DNA of 35,282 bases, taken from Actinocrinis puniceicyclus. Lineage in GTDB: Bacteria > Actinomycetota > Actinomycetes > Streptomycetales > Catenulisporaceae. The DNA lies in the NCBI RefSeq assembly GCF_018283645.1, contig NZ_JAGSXH010000066.1, positions 1 to 35,282 on the forward strand. Reading direction: 5' to 3'. The position numbers and the translations under genes were made by a program. This document shows, one piece after another, positions 7,339 to 14,805 of the stretch (the first letter of the stretch is position 1; every line of letters starts with the position of its first letter). The notes beneath the pieces were generated by a model. It made no database searches and was not told the DNA's origin. It was given only the letters and a program-made list of their open reading frames with translations.

Positions 7339-8352
7339 TCAGCCGCCGATCGCGGACATGGAACGCTGCGGCTGTACGAACCCGGGTTCCCCGATGCCGG
7401 CCGCGGCCTTCTTGCCGAGCATCGCGGTGCGCCAGGCCCGCGCTATCGCCTCGTCGTCGGCGCCGCCGCGCAGCAGGCCGCGCAGGTCCGTCTCCTCGCG
7501 GGCGAACAGGCAGGTGCGCACCTGTCCGTCCGCGGTCAGCCGGGTGCGGTCGCAGGCGGCGCAGAACGGCCGGGTCACCGACGCGATCACGCCCACCCGA
7601 CCGCCGCCCGGCGCCTCCGGGCCGCCGTCGACCAGCCAGGTCTCGGCCGGAGCGGCGCCGCGATCCGCGGCGCTGCGCGGCTCCAGCCTGAAGTGCGCCC
7701 CGAGGCTGTCGAGGATCTCCTGCGCGGTGACCATGAGCTTACGATCCCAGCCGTGCTGCGCGTCCAGCGGCATCTGTTCGATGAACCGCAGTTCGTAGCC
7801 GCGTTCCAGGCACCAGCGCAGCAGCGCCGGGGCTTCGTGGTCGTTGATCCCCCGCATCAGTACCGTGTTGATCTTCACGGGGCGCAGCCCGGCGCGCGCG
7901 GCGGCCTCGATCCCGGCCAGCACGCGCTCGTGCCGGTCCCTGCGGGTGAGCGTCTTGAACGTCTCCGGGTCAAGGGTGTCGAGCGAGACGTTGACCCGGT
8001 CGAGTCCGGCCTCGGCCAGCGGCCCGGCCAACCGTTCCAGCGCGGTCGCGTTCGTCGTGACCGAGATCGACGGGCGCGGGCGCAGCGCCGCGAGGGACGC
8101 CATGATGCCCACCAGGCCCGGCCGGATCAGCGGTTCACCGCCGGTCAGCCGCACCTCGGTGACACCGAGCCGGCCGACCGCGATCGCGGCCAGCCGCACC
8201 ATCTCGTCATCCGTCAGCAACTCCGGTCGCGGCAGCCACGGCAGTCCCTCGGCCGGCATGCAGTACGTGCAGCGCAGATCACACCGGTCGGTCACGGACA
8301 GCCGCAGGTCCGTGGCCGTCCGCCCGAAGTGGTCCGTCAGCGCCGTCCCCAT
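7339..8352 (-). CDS. moaA: GTP 3',8-cyclase MoaA (molybdenum cofactor step 1)
   Basis: This radical-SAM enzyme converts GTP to 3',8-cyclo-7,8-dihydro-GTP, committing it to molybdopterin synthesis together with MoaC. The 337 residues contain the N-terminal SAM cluster motif C24-x3-C28-x2-C31 (RCDLRCTYCM), the LTGGEPL SAM-binding turn, and the C-terminal second cluster CAACDRTRL...RTC. The chain ends in Gly-Gly, the conserved MoaA tail needed for activity. The start ATG at 8352 lies nine bases after the stop of the upstream gene, so they are probably co-transcribed. No other moa gene is adjacent. The cofactor it makes is needed by the xanthine dehydrogenase encoded 7-13 kb away. Confidence 0.96.
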   Translation of the reverse strand: MGTALTDHFGRTATDLRLSVTDRCDLRCTYCMPAEGLPWLPRPELLTDDEMVRLAAIAVGRLGVTEVRLTGGEPLIRPGLVGIMASLAALRPRPSISVTTNATALERLAGPLAEAGLDRVNVSLDTLDPETFKTLTRRDRHERVLAGIEAAARAGLRPVKINTVLMRGINDHEAPALLRWCLERGYELRFIEQMPLDAQHGWDRKLMVTAQEILDSLGAHFRLEPRSAADRGAAPAETWLVDGGPEAPGGGRVGVIASVTRPFCAACDRTRLTADGQVRTCLFAREETDLRGLLRGGADDEAIARAWRTAMLGKKAAAGIGEPGFVQPQRSMSAIGG

Positions 8353-8361
8353 GATTCGAGC

Positions 8362-10179
8362 CTAGCGCTTGTGCACTGCCACGAAGTCCCGGTCCGAGGG
8401 CTGGAAGTAGCGGCCGGCCGGCTGGACGAAGTCCCACAGCTTGGTGGGCGTCGGGTTCGCCGGATCCGGGCCGGCGTAGGTCATGAAGGAGACCCAGTCC
8501 GGGTTGATGTCCAGCTCCATGCCGTCGACCGCGCCGGCCGCCTGCAGCAGCTTGGCCAGCGTGTACACCGACAGGAAGCGGCCGCTGACGTAGACGATGT
8601 CGCCCTTGGCGGTCATGCCGACGCCCGAGCGGGCGATGAAGTACGAGTTCTTGATCGTGTAGCCCCACTGGGAGCTGGAACCGTCGCCCGGGCCGACGGT
8701 GACCTGGCCGTTGTCCACCAGGAGGCTCAGGTTCTGCCGTACCGCCTTGATCTTCGGGCCCATCGTCTCATCCCGGCCCCACTGCCCGATCTTGATCGAG
8801 CCGTCGGTGTAGAACACCTCGGCGGCCTTGCCCGTGACCAGCGGCACCGCGGTCCGCCCGTCCATGTAGAACCCGGCCAGGGCGTCGTCCGGCCGGACCT
8901 TGAAACCGCCGTTCCAGGTCGCCACCAGCCCGGCGCGGTCGCTCTGGGAGATGCTGTCAGCGGTCTGCCAGGTGCCGCCGGGCTGCTGGTAGCCGGGGTG
9001 CAGGGTGAAACGCAGTTCCTTCTGATTCATCCACACGACGTACGCCAGGTTTGAGGTGTGCTGGGCGTCGGGGCGCAGCGCCGCCTTCTCCACGATCGGC
9101 ACGCCCTGGGCGTCCATGGTCACCGGGTGCCAGATGCCCTCGCCGGCGACGGTTCCGGCGGCCAGCGGGGTGATGTTCGCCGGCAGGTCCGCCGCCTTGA
9201 CGGTCGGCGAGGGGGCCGGGGCGCCCTGAAGCTGCGCGAGCTGCCCGGAGTCCAGCCCACCGCCGGTGGGCGGCGGCTTGTAGCTGGCGTTCTCCAGCCA
9301 GGTCACCGCCCAGCCGAGGTAGTGGTCGCGGCCCCACTCGGCCACGCGCGCGGCCAGCCGGTCGGTGCCCGGGGCGGCCAGGTAGGGGTAGAGGGTGATG
9401 CCGACATAGCCGAAGAACACCAGGAACACGCCCAGCACGCTGCGCCACACTATTTTGCGGCGGCGGCGCACGTGCGGCGGCACGACCTTCTTGCCCCTGC
9501 GCCGGTTGGAGCGGCCGCCGGACTGGCCGGAGTCGTCCGGGTCCTCGGGTCCGGCCGCGCCGGGGCGGCCCGCGCCGGGGCCGGCCTGCCCGCGGCGCGC
9601 GGCGCCCGCGACGGCTCCGTTCGCGGGCAGACCGTCCTCGTCCAGGAGGCTGGTCGCGCCGAGGCGGTCACCGGTGCGGGGGCGCGCCGAACCGTAGGTG
9701 CGCCCGTCCCGCTCCCGCGGCGGGCTGGCACCGTAGCCACGCTCGCCGCCATCCGGGTATCTGCCGCCCTCGTCGTAGCCGCCGTCACCGTAGCCGCGCT
9801 CGCCGCGCGCCCGCGCCGGGCCGTCCGGCCGCCCGGCGTCATAGCCGCCGTAGCCGCGCTGCTCCTGGCCGCCGCCCTGCCTTCTGCGGCCTTGGCCGGG
9901 CTCCTGGTAGGGGTCCTCGCGCCGGCGCTGTGCCGCCTCGTCGTGGGCGCGGGTCTGGAACGGGTCGTAAGGCTCGGGGCGGCTGAAGCCGCGCGGCTGC
10001 GCTCGCCGCGTCGCGTCGCCGTAGTAGGGATCCTGCTCGAAAGCGCGGCGCTCGACGCGGTCGCCACCAGGCCCGGGGTACCCGGCCGCGTCCTGGGCCT
10101 GGTACGGGCCCGGGTGCTGCGGGTGCGGCGCCGGCGAACCGTAGTCCGGATACTCCGCACCGTCGGATCCGTAAGTCAT
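8362..10179 (-). CDS. Membrane-anchored phosphodiester-glycosidase-like (NAGPA/DUF2233) protein
   Basis: Predicted 605 residues. Residues 1-~230 are hydrophilic and disordered, rich in Gly, Arg, Tyr, Asp and Pro, ending in a basic patch (NRRRGKK...RRRRK). One transmembrane segment follows at about 243-268 (IVWRSVLGVFLVFFGYVGI), so the ~340-residue C-terminal part should lie outside the cell. That part carries the NAGPA-like core: GFYMDGR..., ...LLVDNGQV..., RSGVGMTAKGDIVYV and LAKLLQAAGAVDGMELD. In typical members the last motif runs into L-D-G-G-G; here it reads LDINPDW, so the glycine-rich active-site loop differs. The enzyme class may therefore be altered, and a sugar-phosphodiester substrate is only a guess. 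The ATG start at 10179 has a weak GGGGA upstream. It leads into moaA with a nine-base gap, an association without an obvious functional reason. Confidence 0.8.
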   Translation of the reverse strand: MTYGSDGAEYPDYGSPAPHPQHPGPYQAQDAAGYPGPGGDRVERRAFEQDPYYGDATRRAQPRGFSRPEPYDPFQTRAHDEAAQRRREDPYQEPGQGRRRQGGGQEQRGYGGYDAGRPDGPARARGERGYGDGGYDEGGRYPDGGERGYGASPPRERDGRTYGSARPRTGDRLGATSLLDEDGLPANGAVAGAARRGQAGPGAGRPGAAGPEDPDDSGQSGGRSNRRRGKKVVPPHVRRRRKIVWRSVLGVFLVFFGYVGITLYPYLAAPGTDRLAARVAEWGRDHYLGWAVTWLENASYKPPPTGGGLDSGQLAQLQGAPAPSPTVKAADLPANITPLAAGTVAGEGIWHPVTMDAQGVPIVEKAALRPDAQHTSNLAYVVWMNQKELRFTLHPGYQQPGGTWQTADSISQSDRAGLVATWNGGFKVRPDDALAGFYMDGRTAVPLVTGKAAEVFYTDGSIKIGQWGRDETMGPKIKAVRQNLSLLVDNGQVTVGPGDGSSSQWGYTIKNSYFIARSGVGMTAKGDIVYVSGRFLSVYTLAKLLQAAGAVDGMELDINPDWVSFMTYAGPDPANPTPTKLWDFVQPAGRYFQPSDRDFVAVHKR

Positions 10180-10426
10180 CGTGCGACAGTCCCCAAGGTC
10201 GTTGCGTGGGCGGCCCGCCCGCGTCGTTGATCGCTCTCTTCATGACAGACGCCGCCTCGCAAGGAGTAGTTGCCTGCGGGCGGCGCCTTTCTTCACGTTC
10301 AGCTCAGCCGAGTCTAGTAGGACGGCTTGTCGGCTGCTTGATGTCACGGGAAGCGCCGCACACGGGTTCAGTCGAAGCAACGATCGGACGCTGACGCGGG
10401 CGGGCGCCGGGGATCGCGTTCGCGGT
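10180..10426. other. Intergenic region upstream of the NAGPA-like/moaA unit
   Basis: The 247 bases separate two minus-strand units. On the minus strand a TAGACT hexamer (plus agtcta at 10311-10316) could be a -10 box for the NAGPA-like gene, with no good -35. A short ATG-initiated frame at 10243 is out of frame with the following gene and was not called. No RNA motif was recognised. Confidence 0.3.
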
Positions 10427-11266
10427 TCAGCCCTCCTGGGCGGTCGGCCGCAGCATCAGCTCATTGATCGCGACGTGCTGCGGCCGGGTGACCATGTATT
10501 CGATCGCGTCGGCGACGTCCTGGGCTTCGAGGACCTTGACCCCGGCGAAGCGCCGGACCTGGGCCTCACGGACCTCCGGGCGCAGGTGGTCGCGCAGCTC
10601 GGTGTCCACGGCGCCCGGCTCGACGAGGCCGACGCGCAGGTGGCGGCCGGCGAACTCCTGGCGCAGCGATTCGCTGAACGCCCCGACCCCGAACTTGGTG
10701 GCGTTGTACACGTTGCTGCCCAGCCGGGCCACCCGCCCGGCGATCGAGCTGACGTTCACCAGGTCGGCCACCTGCCGCGGGCCGGACTCGGCGGCGCGCA
10801 GCAGGTGCGGCAGCGCCGCGTGGGTGGCGGTGAGCAGGGCGGTGAGGTTGAGGTCGACCATGCGCCGCCAGTCGTCGAGGCTGGCGTCCGCGGCGGGGCC
10901 GAGCAGCATGATCCCGGCGTTGTTGACCAGGATGTCGATGCGGTCGTGGCCGAACGTCCCGGCGGCGGCATCGACGGCTTCGCGCAGCCGGTCGGCGTCC
11001 GTGACGTCCACGGGCATCGGATACGCGGCGCCGCCGTCCGCGCCGATCTCCTTGACAAGCCGCTCCAGCCGGTCGGCGCGGCGCGCCATCACCACGACGG
11101 CGGCTCCGCGCGCGGCCAGCGCCTTGGCGGTGGCCGCGCCGATTCCGCTGGAGGCTCCGGTGACCACGGCGGTGGTGCCGTCGAGGCGGCGGGCGGACCC
11201 GCTGCTCGCGGCGTGCGCCCCGGCGGGTGCCGCGTCTTGTTCGAGGGGTGCGAAGTCTTCGGTCAA
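10427..11266 (-). CDS. SDR-family NAD(P)-dependent oxidoreductase
   Basis: A 279-residue short-chain dehydrogenase if started at the TTG at 11266, which has GAAGGA seven bases upstream. The frame stays open to 11326, overlapping the upstream gene, but those residues look unlike protein. The cofactor motif is TGASSGIG, NNAG follows, the catalytic Ser lies in VNVSSIAG, and YNATKFG supplies Tyr-x3-Lys. GLVEPGAVDTEL is typical of the classical SDR subgroup that resembles YdfG/serine 3-dehydrogenase-like enzymes. A ~20-residue Ala-rich N-terminal extension precedes the fold. Substrate unknown. It sits immediately after the Ddn-like reductase gene (stop at 11271), so the two form a two-gene operon. 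Confidence 0.85.
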   Translation of the reverse strand: MTEDFAPLEQDAAPAGAHAASSGSARRLDGTTAVVTGASSGIGAATAKALAARGAAVVVMARRADRLERLVKEIGADGGAAYPMPVDVTDADRLREAVDAAAGTFGHDRIDILVNNAGIMLLGPAADASLDDWRRMVDLNLTALLTATHAALPHLLRAAESGPRQVADLVNVSSIAGRVARLGSNVYNATKFGVGAFSESLRQEFAGRHLRVGLVEPGAVDTELRDHLRPEVREAQVRRFAGVKVLEAQDVADAIEYMVTRPQHVAINELMLRPTAQEG

Positions 11267-11270
11267 CGGA

Positions 11271-11747
11271 TCATCCTTCGCTGAGGCGGAACACGAGCAG
11301 TTCGCGCTCGGTGGCGCGCCGTTCATATGCGGCGAAGTGCGGCCATACCCGCAAAAGCAGCTGCCACGCGGCGGCGCGCTCCGCGTCGTGCAGGACGCGC
11401 GCCACCACCTCCCGGCGCCGGCCGTTGATCTCGACCACGGCGTGCGGGCGGTCGCGCAGGTTCAGCGCCCAGGCGGGATGCCGCTGCTGGCCCCAGTTGG
11501 AGCCGACGACGAGCAGGTCTTCACCGTCGATCGCATAGGTGACCGGGCTGACGCGCGGCTCGCCGCTGCGGCGGCCCGTGGTGGTCAGCAGCAGCAGCGG
11601 CATGCCGACCGTCCCGGACAGCGAGAAACGCCCGCCGGTGGCGCGCTGCAGGCCGAGGTCCAAGCGCGGGAACACGCGTTTACCGAGGGAAGCGAACGCG
11701 ACGCTACCCAGGAGCGGAAAGGCGCGCAGACGGCCGGTGAAACGCAT
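11271..11747 (-). CDS. Deazaflavin (F420)-dependent nitroreductase family protein (Ddn-like)
   Basis: About 158 residues. The core LLLLTTTGRRSGEPRVSPVTYAIDGEDLLVVGSNWGQQRHPAWALNL matches the split-barrel FDOR-A/DUF385 family that includes mycobacterial Ddn; TTGRRSG and SNWG...HPAW contact the F420 cofactor. This family uses reduced F420 to reduce quinones and other substrates, often at the membrane, and the N-terminal ~30 residues here are amphipathic as in Ddn. The ATG at 11747 is preferred; a TTG two codons earlier (11753) is possible. Neither has a good Shine-Dalgarno. An 18-bp imperfect palindrome lies directly upstream and may be an operator. The next gene overlaps its end, forming a small redox operon. 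Confidence 0.87.
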   Translation of the reverse strand: MRFTGRLRAFPLLGSVAFASLGKRVFPRLDLGLQRATGGRFSLSGTVGMPLLLLTTTGRRSGEPRVSPVTYAIDGEDLLVVGSNWGQQRHPAWALNLRDRPHAVVEINGRRREVVARVLHDAERAAAWQLLLRVWPHFAAYERRATERELLVFRLSEG

Positions 11748-11753
11748 GTTCAA

Positions 11754-11771
11754 TATCGTAGATCATCGATA
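11754..11771. promoter_or_regulatory. Operator-like 18-bp imperfect palindrome
   Basis: TATCGTAGATCATCGATA matches its reverse complement at 14 of 18 positions, with perfect TATCG/CGATA ends and a central GATC. It lies 7 bases upstream of the ATG of the Ddn-like gene, an A/T-rich island in a GC-rich region. A repressor would block initiation from here. The binding protein is unknown. Confidence 0.4.
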
Positions 11772-11865
11772 CCGGCCCCGTCATGCGGCCGAGAGCGCCG
11801 CGCGCGGACGGCTCGTTCCGGTTCTGTTTCGGTGCCGTCGTTTCCGGTGCCGTCGCCGCATCAAT

Positions 11866-12918
11866 TCAGCCGGTCTGCTGCCAGCGCCGCGTCAGCGCGT
11901 CGAGCGCTTCGCGGGTGAGCGTGCCGAGGGCGCGCAGCCGCGCGATCCCGCCGTCGGGGTACACGTCGAGTCGCAGGTGTGTCGCAGGGTCCGCATCGCG
12001 GATCAGGAATCGATGAGCCGCGTCCGGTTGCAGCCTGGTCTTGGGCAGCAGAACCGTCCAGTCGTGCTCGTCCGGCAGCTGATCGCCGTCAGCGCGCGTG
12101 GCCGAGACCCGGACCCTGTCCGGAGCGTTGCCCTTGAAGTGCGTCGTGTCGATCTCCAGCACCTGAACGACGCCCTCGCCGATGAGCCGGACTTCCGCCC
12201 GGTCGTTGCCGCCGTCCCGGCGCCGGGCGTTCTCCCAGCCGTCGCCCATGGTCCGGGCGAGACCGGGCATCAGCATGTTCTCGGCGCGGCCGAAGTACAT
12301 GTCGCTGCACGCTGTGACGCGTGCGCCGTCGATCAAGGCGGCCAGGTTCACGGTCAGGCCGGCGAGGAAGGCGGGATCGGGCAGCGGCTGCGCGTGAACG
12401 CGCAGGCGCGCCACGCCGCCGTCCGGCAACAGGTTGAGACGGACGTGGCTGAAGCGACGTTCGATGCCGGGGACCGGGATGTGGTGCGGCCGGCCGCCGC
12501 GTAGCGCGGTGGCGGGCGCGAGCTCGGTCCAGCGGGCTTTGCCGAGGCGCTTGGGCGAGGGGTGGCCGGCGCACCAGGTCGCGTCGATCGAGCAGCGCGG
12601 CGGGTGGTTGCCCAGGAAGTGTGTGGTGTCCACGACCACGCCGCGGATCAGGCCGGGTGCGGCCAGCCGGATGATCGCGCTGTCGTGTTCGGTCCCTGCG
12701 ACGCCGGGGGCGCCGGGTCTGCGCCTTCGGGTCTCCCAGCCGTCGTACAGCTGGCCCTTCGGGGTGAAAGTGGCCGGGTGGAAGACCGGCGGCTCGGGGT
12801 TGACCAGGTTCTCCTTGTCCGCGAAGAACTCGTCGTTGGCCCAGACCACGGCGCCGCCGAGGGCGCGTGAGGCCAGGTCGGGCAGGCCGGTGAACTCGGG
12901 GTTCGCGTCGCGGTTCAT
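11866..12918 (-). CDS. alc: Allantoicase
   Basis: It hydrolyses allantoate to ureidoglycolate plus urea. The 350 residues contain two copies of the allantoicase (jelly-roll) repeat. Repeat 1 has ASRALGGAVVWANDEFFADKENL, with DGWETRRRR and VVDTTHFLGNHP. Repeat 2 has VTACSDMYFGRAENM, DGWENARRR and EIDTTHFKGNAP. The repeated DTTHFxGN motifs, one per half, are characteristic. The start ATG at 12918 overlaps the allantoinase stop (ATGA), so translation is coupled; there is no strong Shine-Dalgarno. It is the last gene of the purine-degradation run. The urea product links it to the ureFGD genes beyond pucR. The frame remains open far upstream, but that portion only shadows allantoinase and is not coding. 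Confidence 0.94.
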   Translation of the reverse strand: MNRDANPEFTGLPDLASRALGGAVVWANDEFFADKENLVNPEPPVFHPATFTPKGQLYDGWETRRRRPGAPGVAGTEHDSAIIRLAAPGLIRGVVVDTTHFLGNHPPRCSIDATWCAGHPSPKRLGKARWTELAPATALRGGRPHHIPVPGIERRFSHVRLNLLPDGGVARLRVHAQPLPDPAFLAGLTVNLAALIDGARVTACSDMYFGRAENMLMPGLARTMGDGWENARRRDGGNDRAEVRLIGEGVVQVLEIDTTHFKGNAPDRVRVSATRADGDQLPDEHDWTVLLPKTRLQPDAAHRFLIRDADPATHLRLDVYPDGGIARLRALGTLTREALDALTRRWQQTG

Positions 12919-14345
12919 GTCCGTGGTCGCGCCGCCGCGGGCGCGAGGGACTGCGCGGGCGGCGGTGCCGCCGGGGGTGCGCCGCCGATTCGTCGCAGGA
13001 CTTTGCCGTGCGGTTTCTCGCCGACCCGCCGGCCGCGCAGGTACGTGGCCTGTACCAGGCCGGTCAGGGTTCTGCCGTGGTAGGGCGTGATCGGGTGGCG
13101 GTGGGCGAGCCGGGCGGTGTCGACCGTGAACTCGGCGTCGGGATCGAACACGACCAGGTCCGCGTCGCAGCCCACGGCGATGCGTCCTTTGTGCGGCAGG
13201 CCGGCGAAGTCCGCGGTGCGCCGGGACAACAGCCGCACGACGCGGTCCAGAGCCCATCCGCGCGCTCGCGCCTCGGTCCAGAGCGCCGGCAGGGTCGTTT
13301 GCAGGGAGGCGATCCCGCCCCAGGCGGCCGCGAAGTCGCCGTCGCCGCGGTTCTTCAACTCGGCGGGGCAGGGCGAGTGGTCGGAGACGACGAAGTCGAT
13401 CAGGCCGCTGTCGAGGGCGGCCCAGAGCGCCTCGCGGTTGGCCACGGAACGGATCGGCGGGCAGCACTTGTACTCGGTCGCGCCGTCCGGGATCTCCCGG
13501 TCCGCGAAGATCAGATAGTGCGGGCACGTCTCGACGGTCACCGCGATCCCCCGCGCCTTCGCGGCCTCGATCAGCGGCAGGCACTGCGCCGAGGAAAGGT
13601 GCAGGATGTGCACACGCGCTCCGGTGCTCTCGGCGACGGTCAGCGCCTCGGACACGGCCGCGGTCTCGGCGGCGTCCGGCCGCGAGGCGAGGAAGGACGC
13701 GTAGTCGGCGGCAGGGTCTCCGGTGCGTTCGGCGGCCGGCCGTGCCTCGGCGTATTCGTCGAGCACGTTCTGGCTTTCGGCGTGCACGAGCAGCCGCGCG
13801 CCGAGTCGCGCGGCTGCTCGGCCGGCGGCCTCGAACCCTGCGAAGTCCAGGGCCGGGAACTCGGGCACGCCCGAGTCGGCCAGGAAACACTTGAAACCGA
13901 ACGCCCCCGCCTCGTGCAGCGCGGCCAGCTCCGGCAGGTTTCCGGGTACCGCGCCGCCCCAGAAGCCGACGTCGACCATGCACTGTTCCTTCGCGGCAGC
14001 TCGCTTCTCGGCGAGCGCCTCGGGGGTGGTGGTCGGCGGGATCGAGTTGAGCGGCATGTCGATCAGGGTGGTCACGCCGCCGAGCGCGGCCGCCCGCGTC
14101 GCGCTGGCGAATCCCTCCCACTCGGTGCGGCCGGGCTCGTTGACGTGCACGTGCGTGTCCACCAGGCCGGGCAGCAGCGCAAGATCGCCCAAGTCCCGCT
14201 CGCGCGCGGCCGCGGCGGGGGCGTCGTGGGGCAGGACCGCGGCGACCGCCATCCCGGACACACACACGGCCGCCGGGCGCTCACCGTCCGGCAGCAGGAC
14301 GCGGCGGGATCGCAGGACCAGGTCGAAGGTGCGGCGCGGCGCCAT
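12915..14345 (-). CDS. allB: Allantoinase
   Basis: This amidohydrolase opens the allantoin ring to allantoate. The 476 residues include VDTHVHVNEPGRTEWEGF (metal-binding HxH and substrate loop), FGFKCFL with the lysine expected to be carbamylated, LVHAE, HILHLSS, and SDHSPC with the catalytic-type Asp. A C-terminal ~25-residue Pro/Ala-rich tail extends beyond the usual end. The start ATG at 14345 follows the preceding stop by one base, with GAGGAG four to nine bases upstream. It is coupled to allantoicase by an ATGA overlap. The cyclic imidase family also includes dihydropyrimidinases, but the NEPGR motif and the neighbours point to allantoinase. Confidence 0.95.
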   Translation of the reverse strand: MAPRRTFDLVLRSRRVLLPDGERPAAVCVSGMAVAAVLPHDAPAAAARERDLGDLALLPGLVDTHVHVNEPGRTEWEGFASATRAAALGGVTTLIDMPLNSIPPTTTPEALAEKRAAAKEQCMVDVGFWGGAVPGNLPELAALHEAGAFGFKCFLADSGVPEFPALDFAGFEAAGRAAARLGARLLVHAESQNVLDEYAEARPAAERTGDPAADYASFLASRPDAAETAAVSEALTVAESTGARVHILHLSSAQCLPLIEAAKARGIAVTVETCPHYLIFADREIPDGATEYKCCPPIRSVANREALWAALDSGLIDFVVSDHSPCPAELKNRGDGDFAAAWGGIASLQTTLPALWTEARARGWALDRVVRLLSRRTADFAGLPHKGRIAVGCDADLVVFDPDAEFTVDTARLAHRHPITPYHGRTLTGLVQATYLRGRRVGEKPHGKVLRRIGGAPPAAPPPAQSLAPAAARPRT

Positions 14346-14346
14346 C

Positions 14347-14805
14347 TCACTCCTCGCTCGGGCCGGCGGACGCCGGCGGTGCCGTGTGGGAGCGCCAGTC
14401 TGCGTGGTCTGAGATGTCGCGGTAAAGTCCGGGCGGTTCGGCGTAGGCGCGGCGGCGGATCATCGACAGGCAGCCCGAACCGTCTTCCAGTTCGATGACG
14501 CCGAGTTCGAGGCCGGCCGGCTCGGCGGGCAGCAGGGCGTCTCGCAGGACCGGCCACGGCACGTCATACAGCTCGCCGAGCACCGACACGCCCGCGGGCT
14601 GCTCCCCCGCCGCCGCTTGTGGATTCGCGGTTCTGCGCGGACCCATTGGGCCTGTTATCTGTGCGAGCGCCGGGTACCGGTCCTCCGCCGAGTAGAACCG
14701 GTACCGCGGCGCCGTGCGCACCGGGCCGACGAACCGGGCGCCCGCCAGCAGGTGGTGCAGCGGTCCGCCGCGCATCGCCGCGCCGTTGAAGAACATCAGC
14801 GGCAT
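14347..14805 (-). CDS. Allophanate-hydrolase C-terminal-like (GGCT-fold) protein
   Basis: Predicted 152 residues. The sequence begins MPLMFFNGAAMRGGPLHH, followed by TAPRYRFYSAEDRYPAL, VLGELYDVP and LELGVIELEDGSG, ending near DISDHADW. This order matches the C-terminal domain of AtzF-type allophanate hydrolases, a gamma-glutamylcyclotransferase-like fold, here without the amidase half. In the fused enzymes this domain is reported to decarboxylate N-carboxycarbamate. The ATG at 14805 lies inside the 3' end of xdhC (10-base overlap) with AGGAG five bases upstream, so expression is coupled; allB starts one base after its stop. Placement between XdhC and allantoinase suggests a role in ureide breakdown, for example after allantoicase. 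That role is inference; it could also be a binding protein. Confidence 0.75.
   Translation of the reverse strand: MPLMFFNGAAMRGGPLHHLLAGARFVGPVRTAPRYRFYSAEDRYPALAQITGPMGPRRTANPQAAAGEQPAGVSVLGELYDVPWPVLRDALLPAEPAGLELGVIELEDGSGCLSMIRRRAYAEPPGLYRDISDHADWRSHTAPPASAGPSEE

Noticed and set aside
9839-10243. Alternative ATG-started frame overlapping the NAGPA-like gene start
   Set aside because: Out of frame with the recognisable domain and translates to Arg/Pro/Ala-rich sequence.
10427-11326. ATG at 11326 as start of the SDR gene
   Set aside because: It would overlap the Ddn-like gene by 56 bases with no ribosome-binding site; the TTG at 11266 has GAAGGA at good spacing.
12919-14265. Upstream extension of the allantoicase frame, giving a ~800-residue protein
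   Set aside because: The extra part has no recognisable motif and overlaps allantoinase in another frame. The ATGA junction at 12918 gives a normal-length allantoicase.
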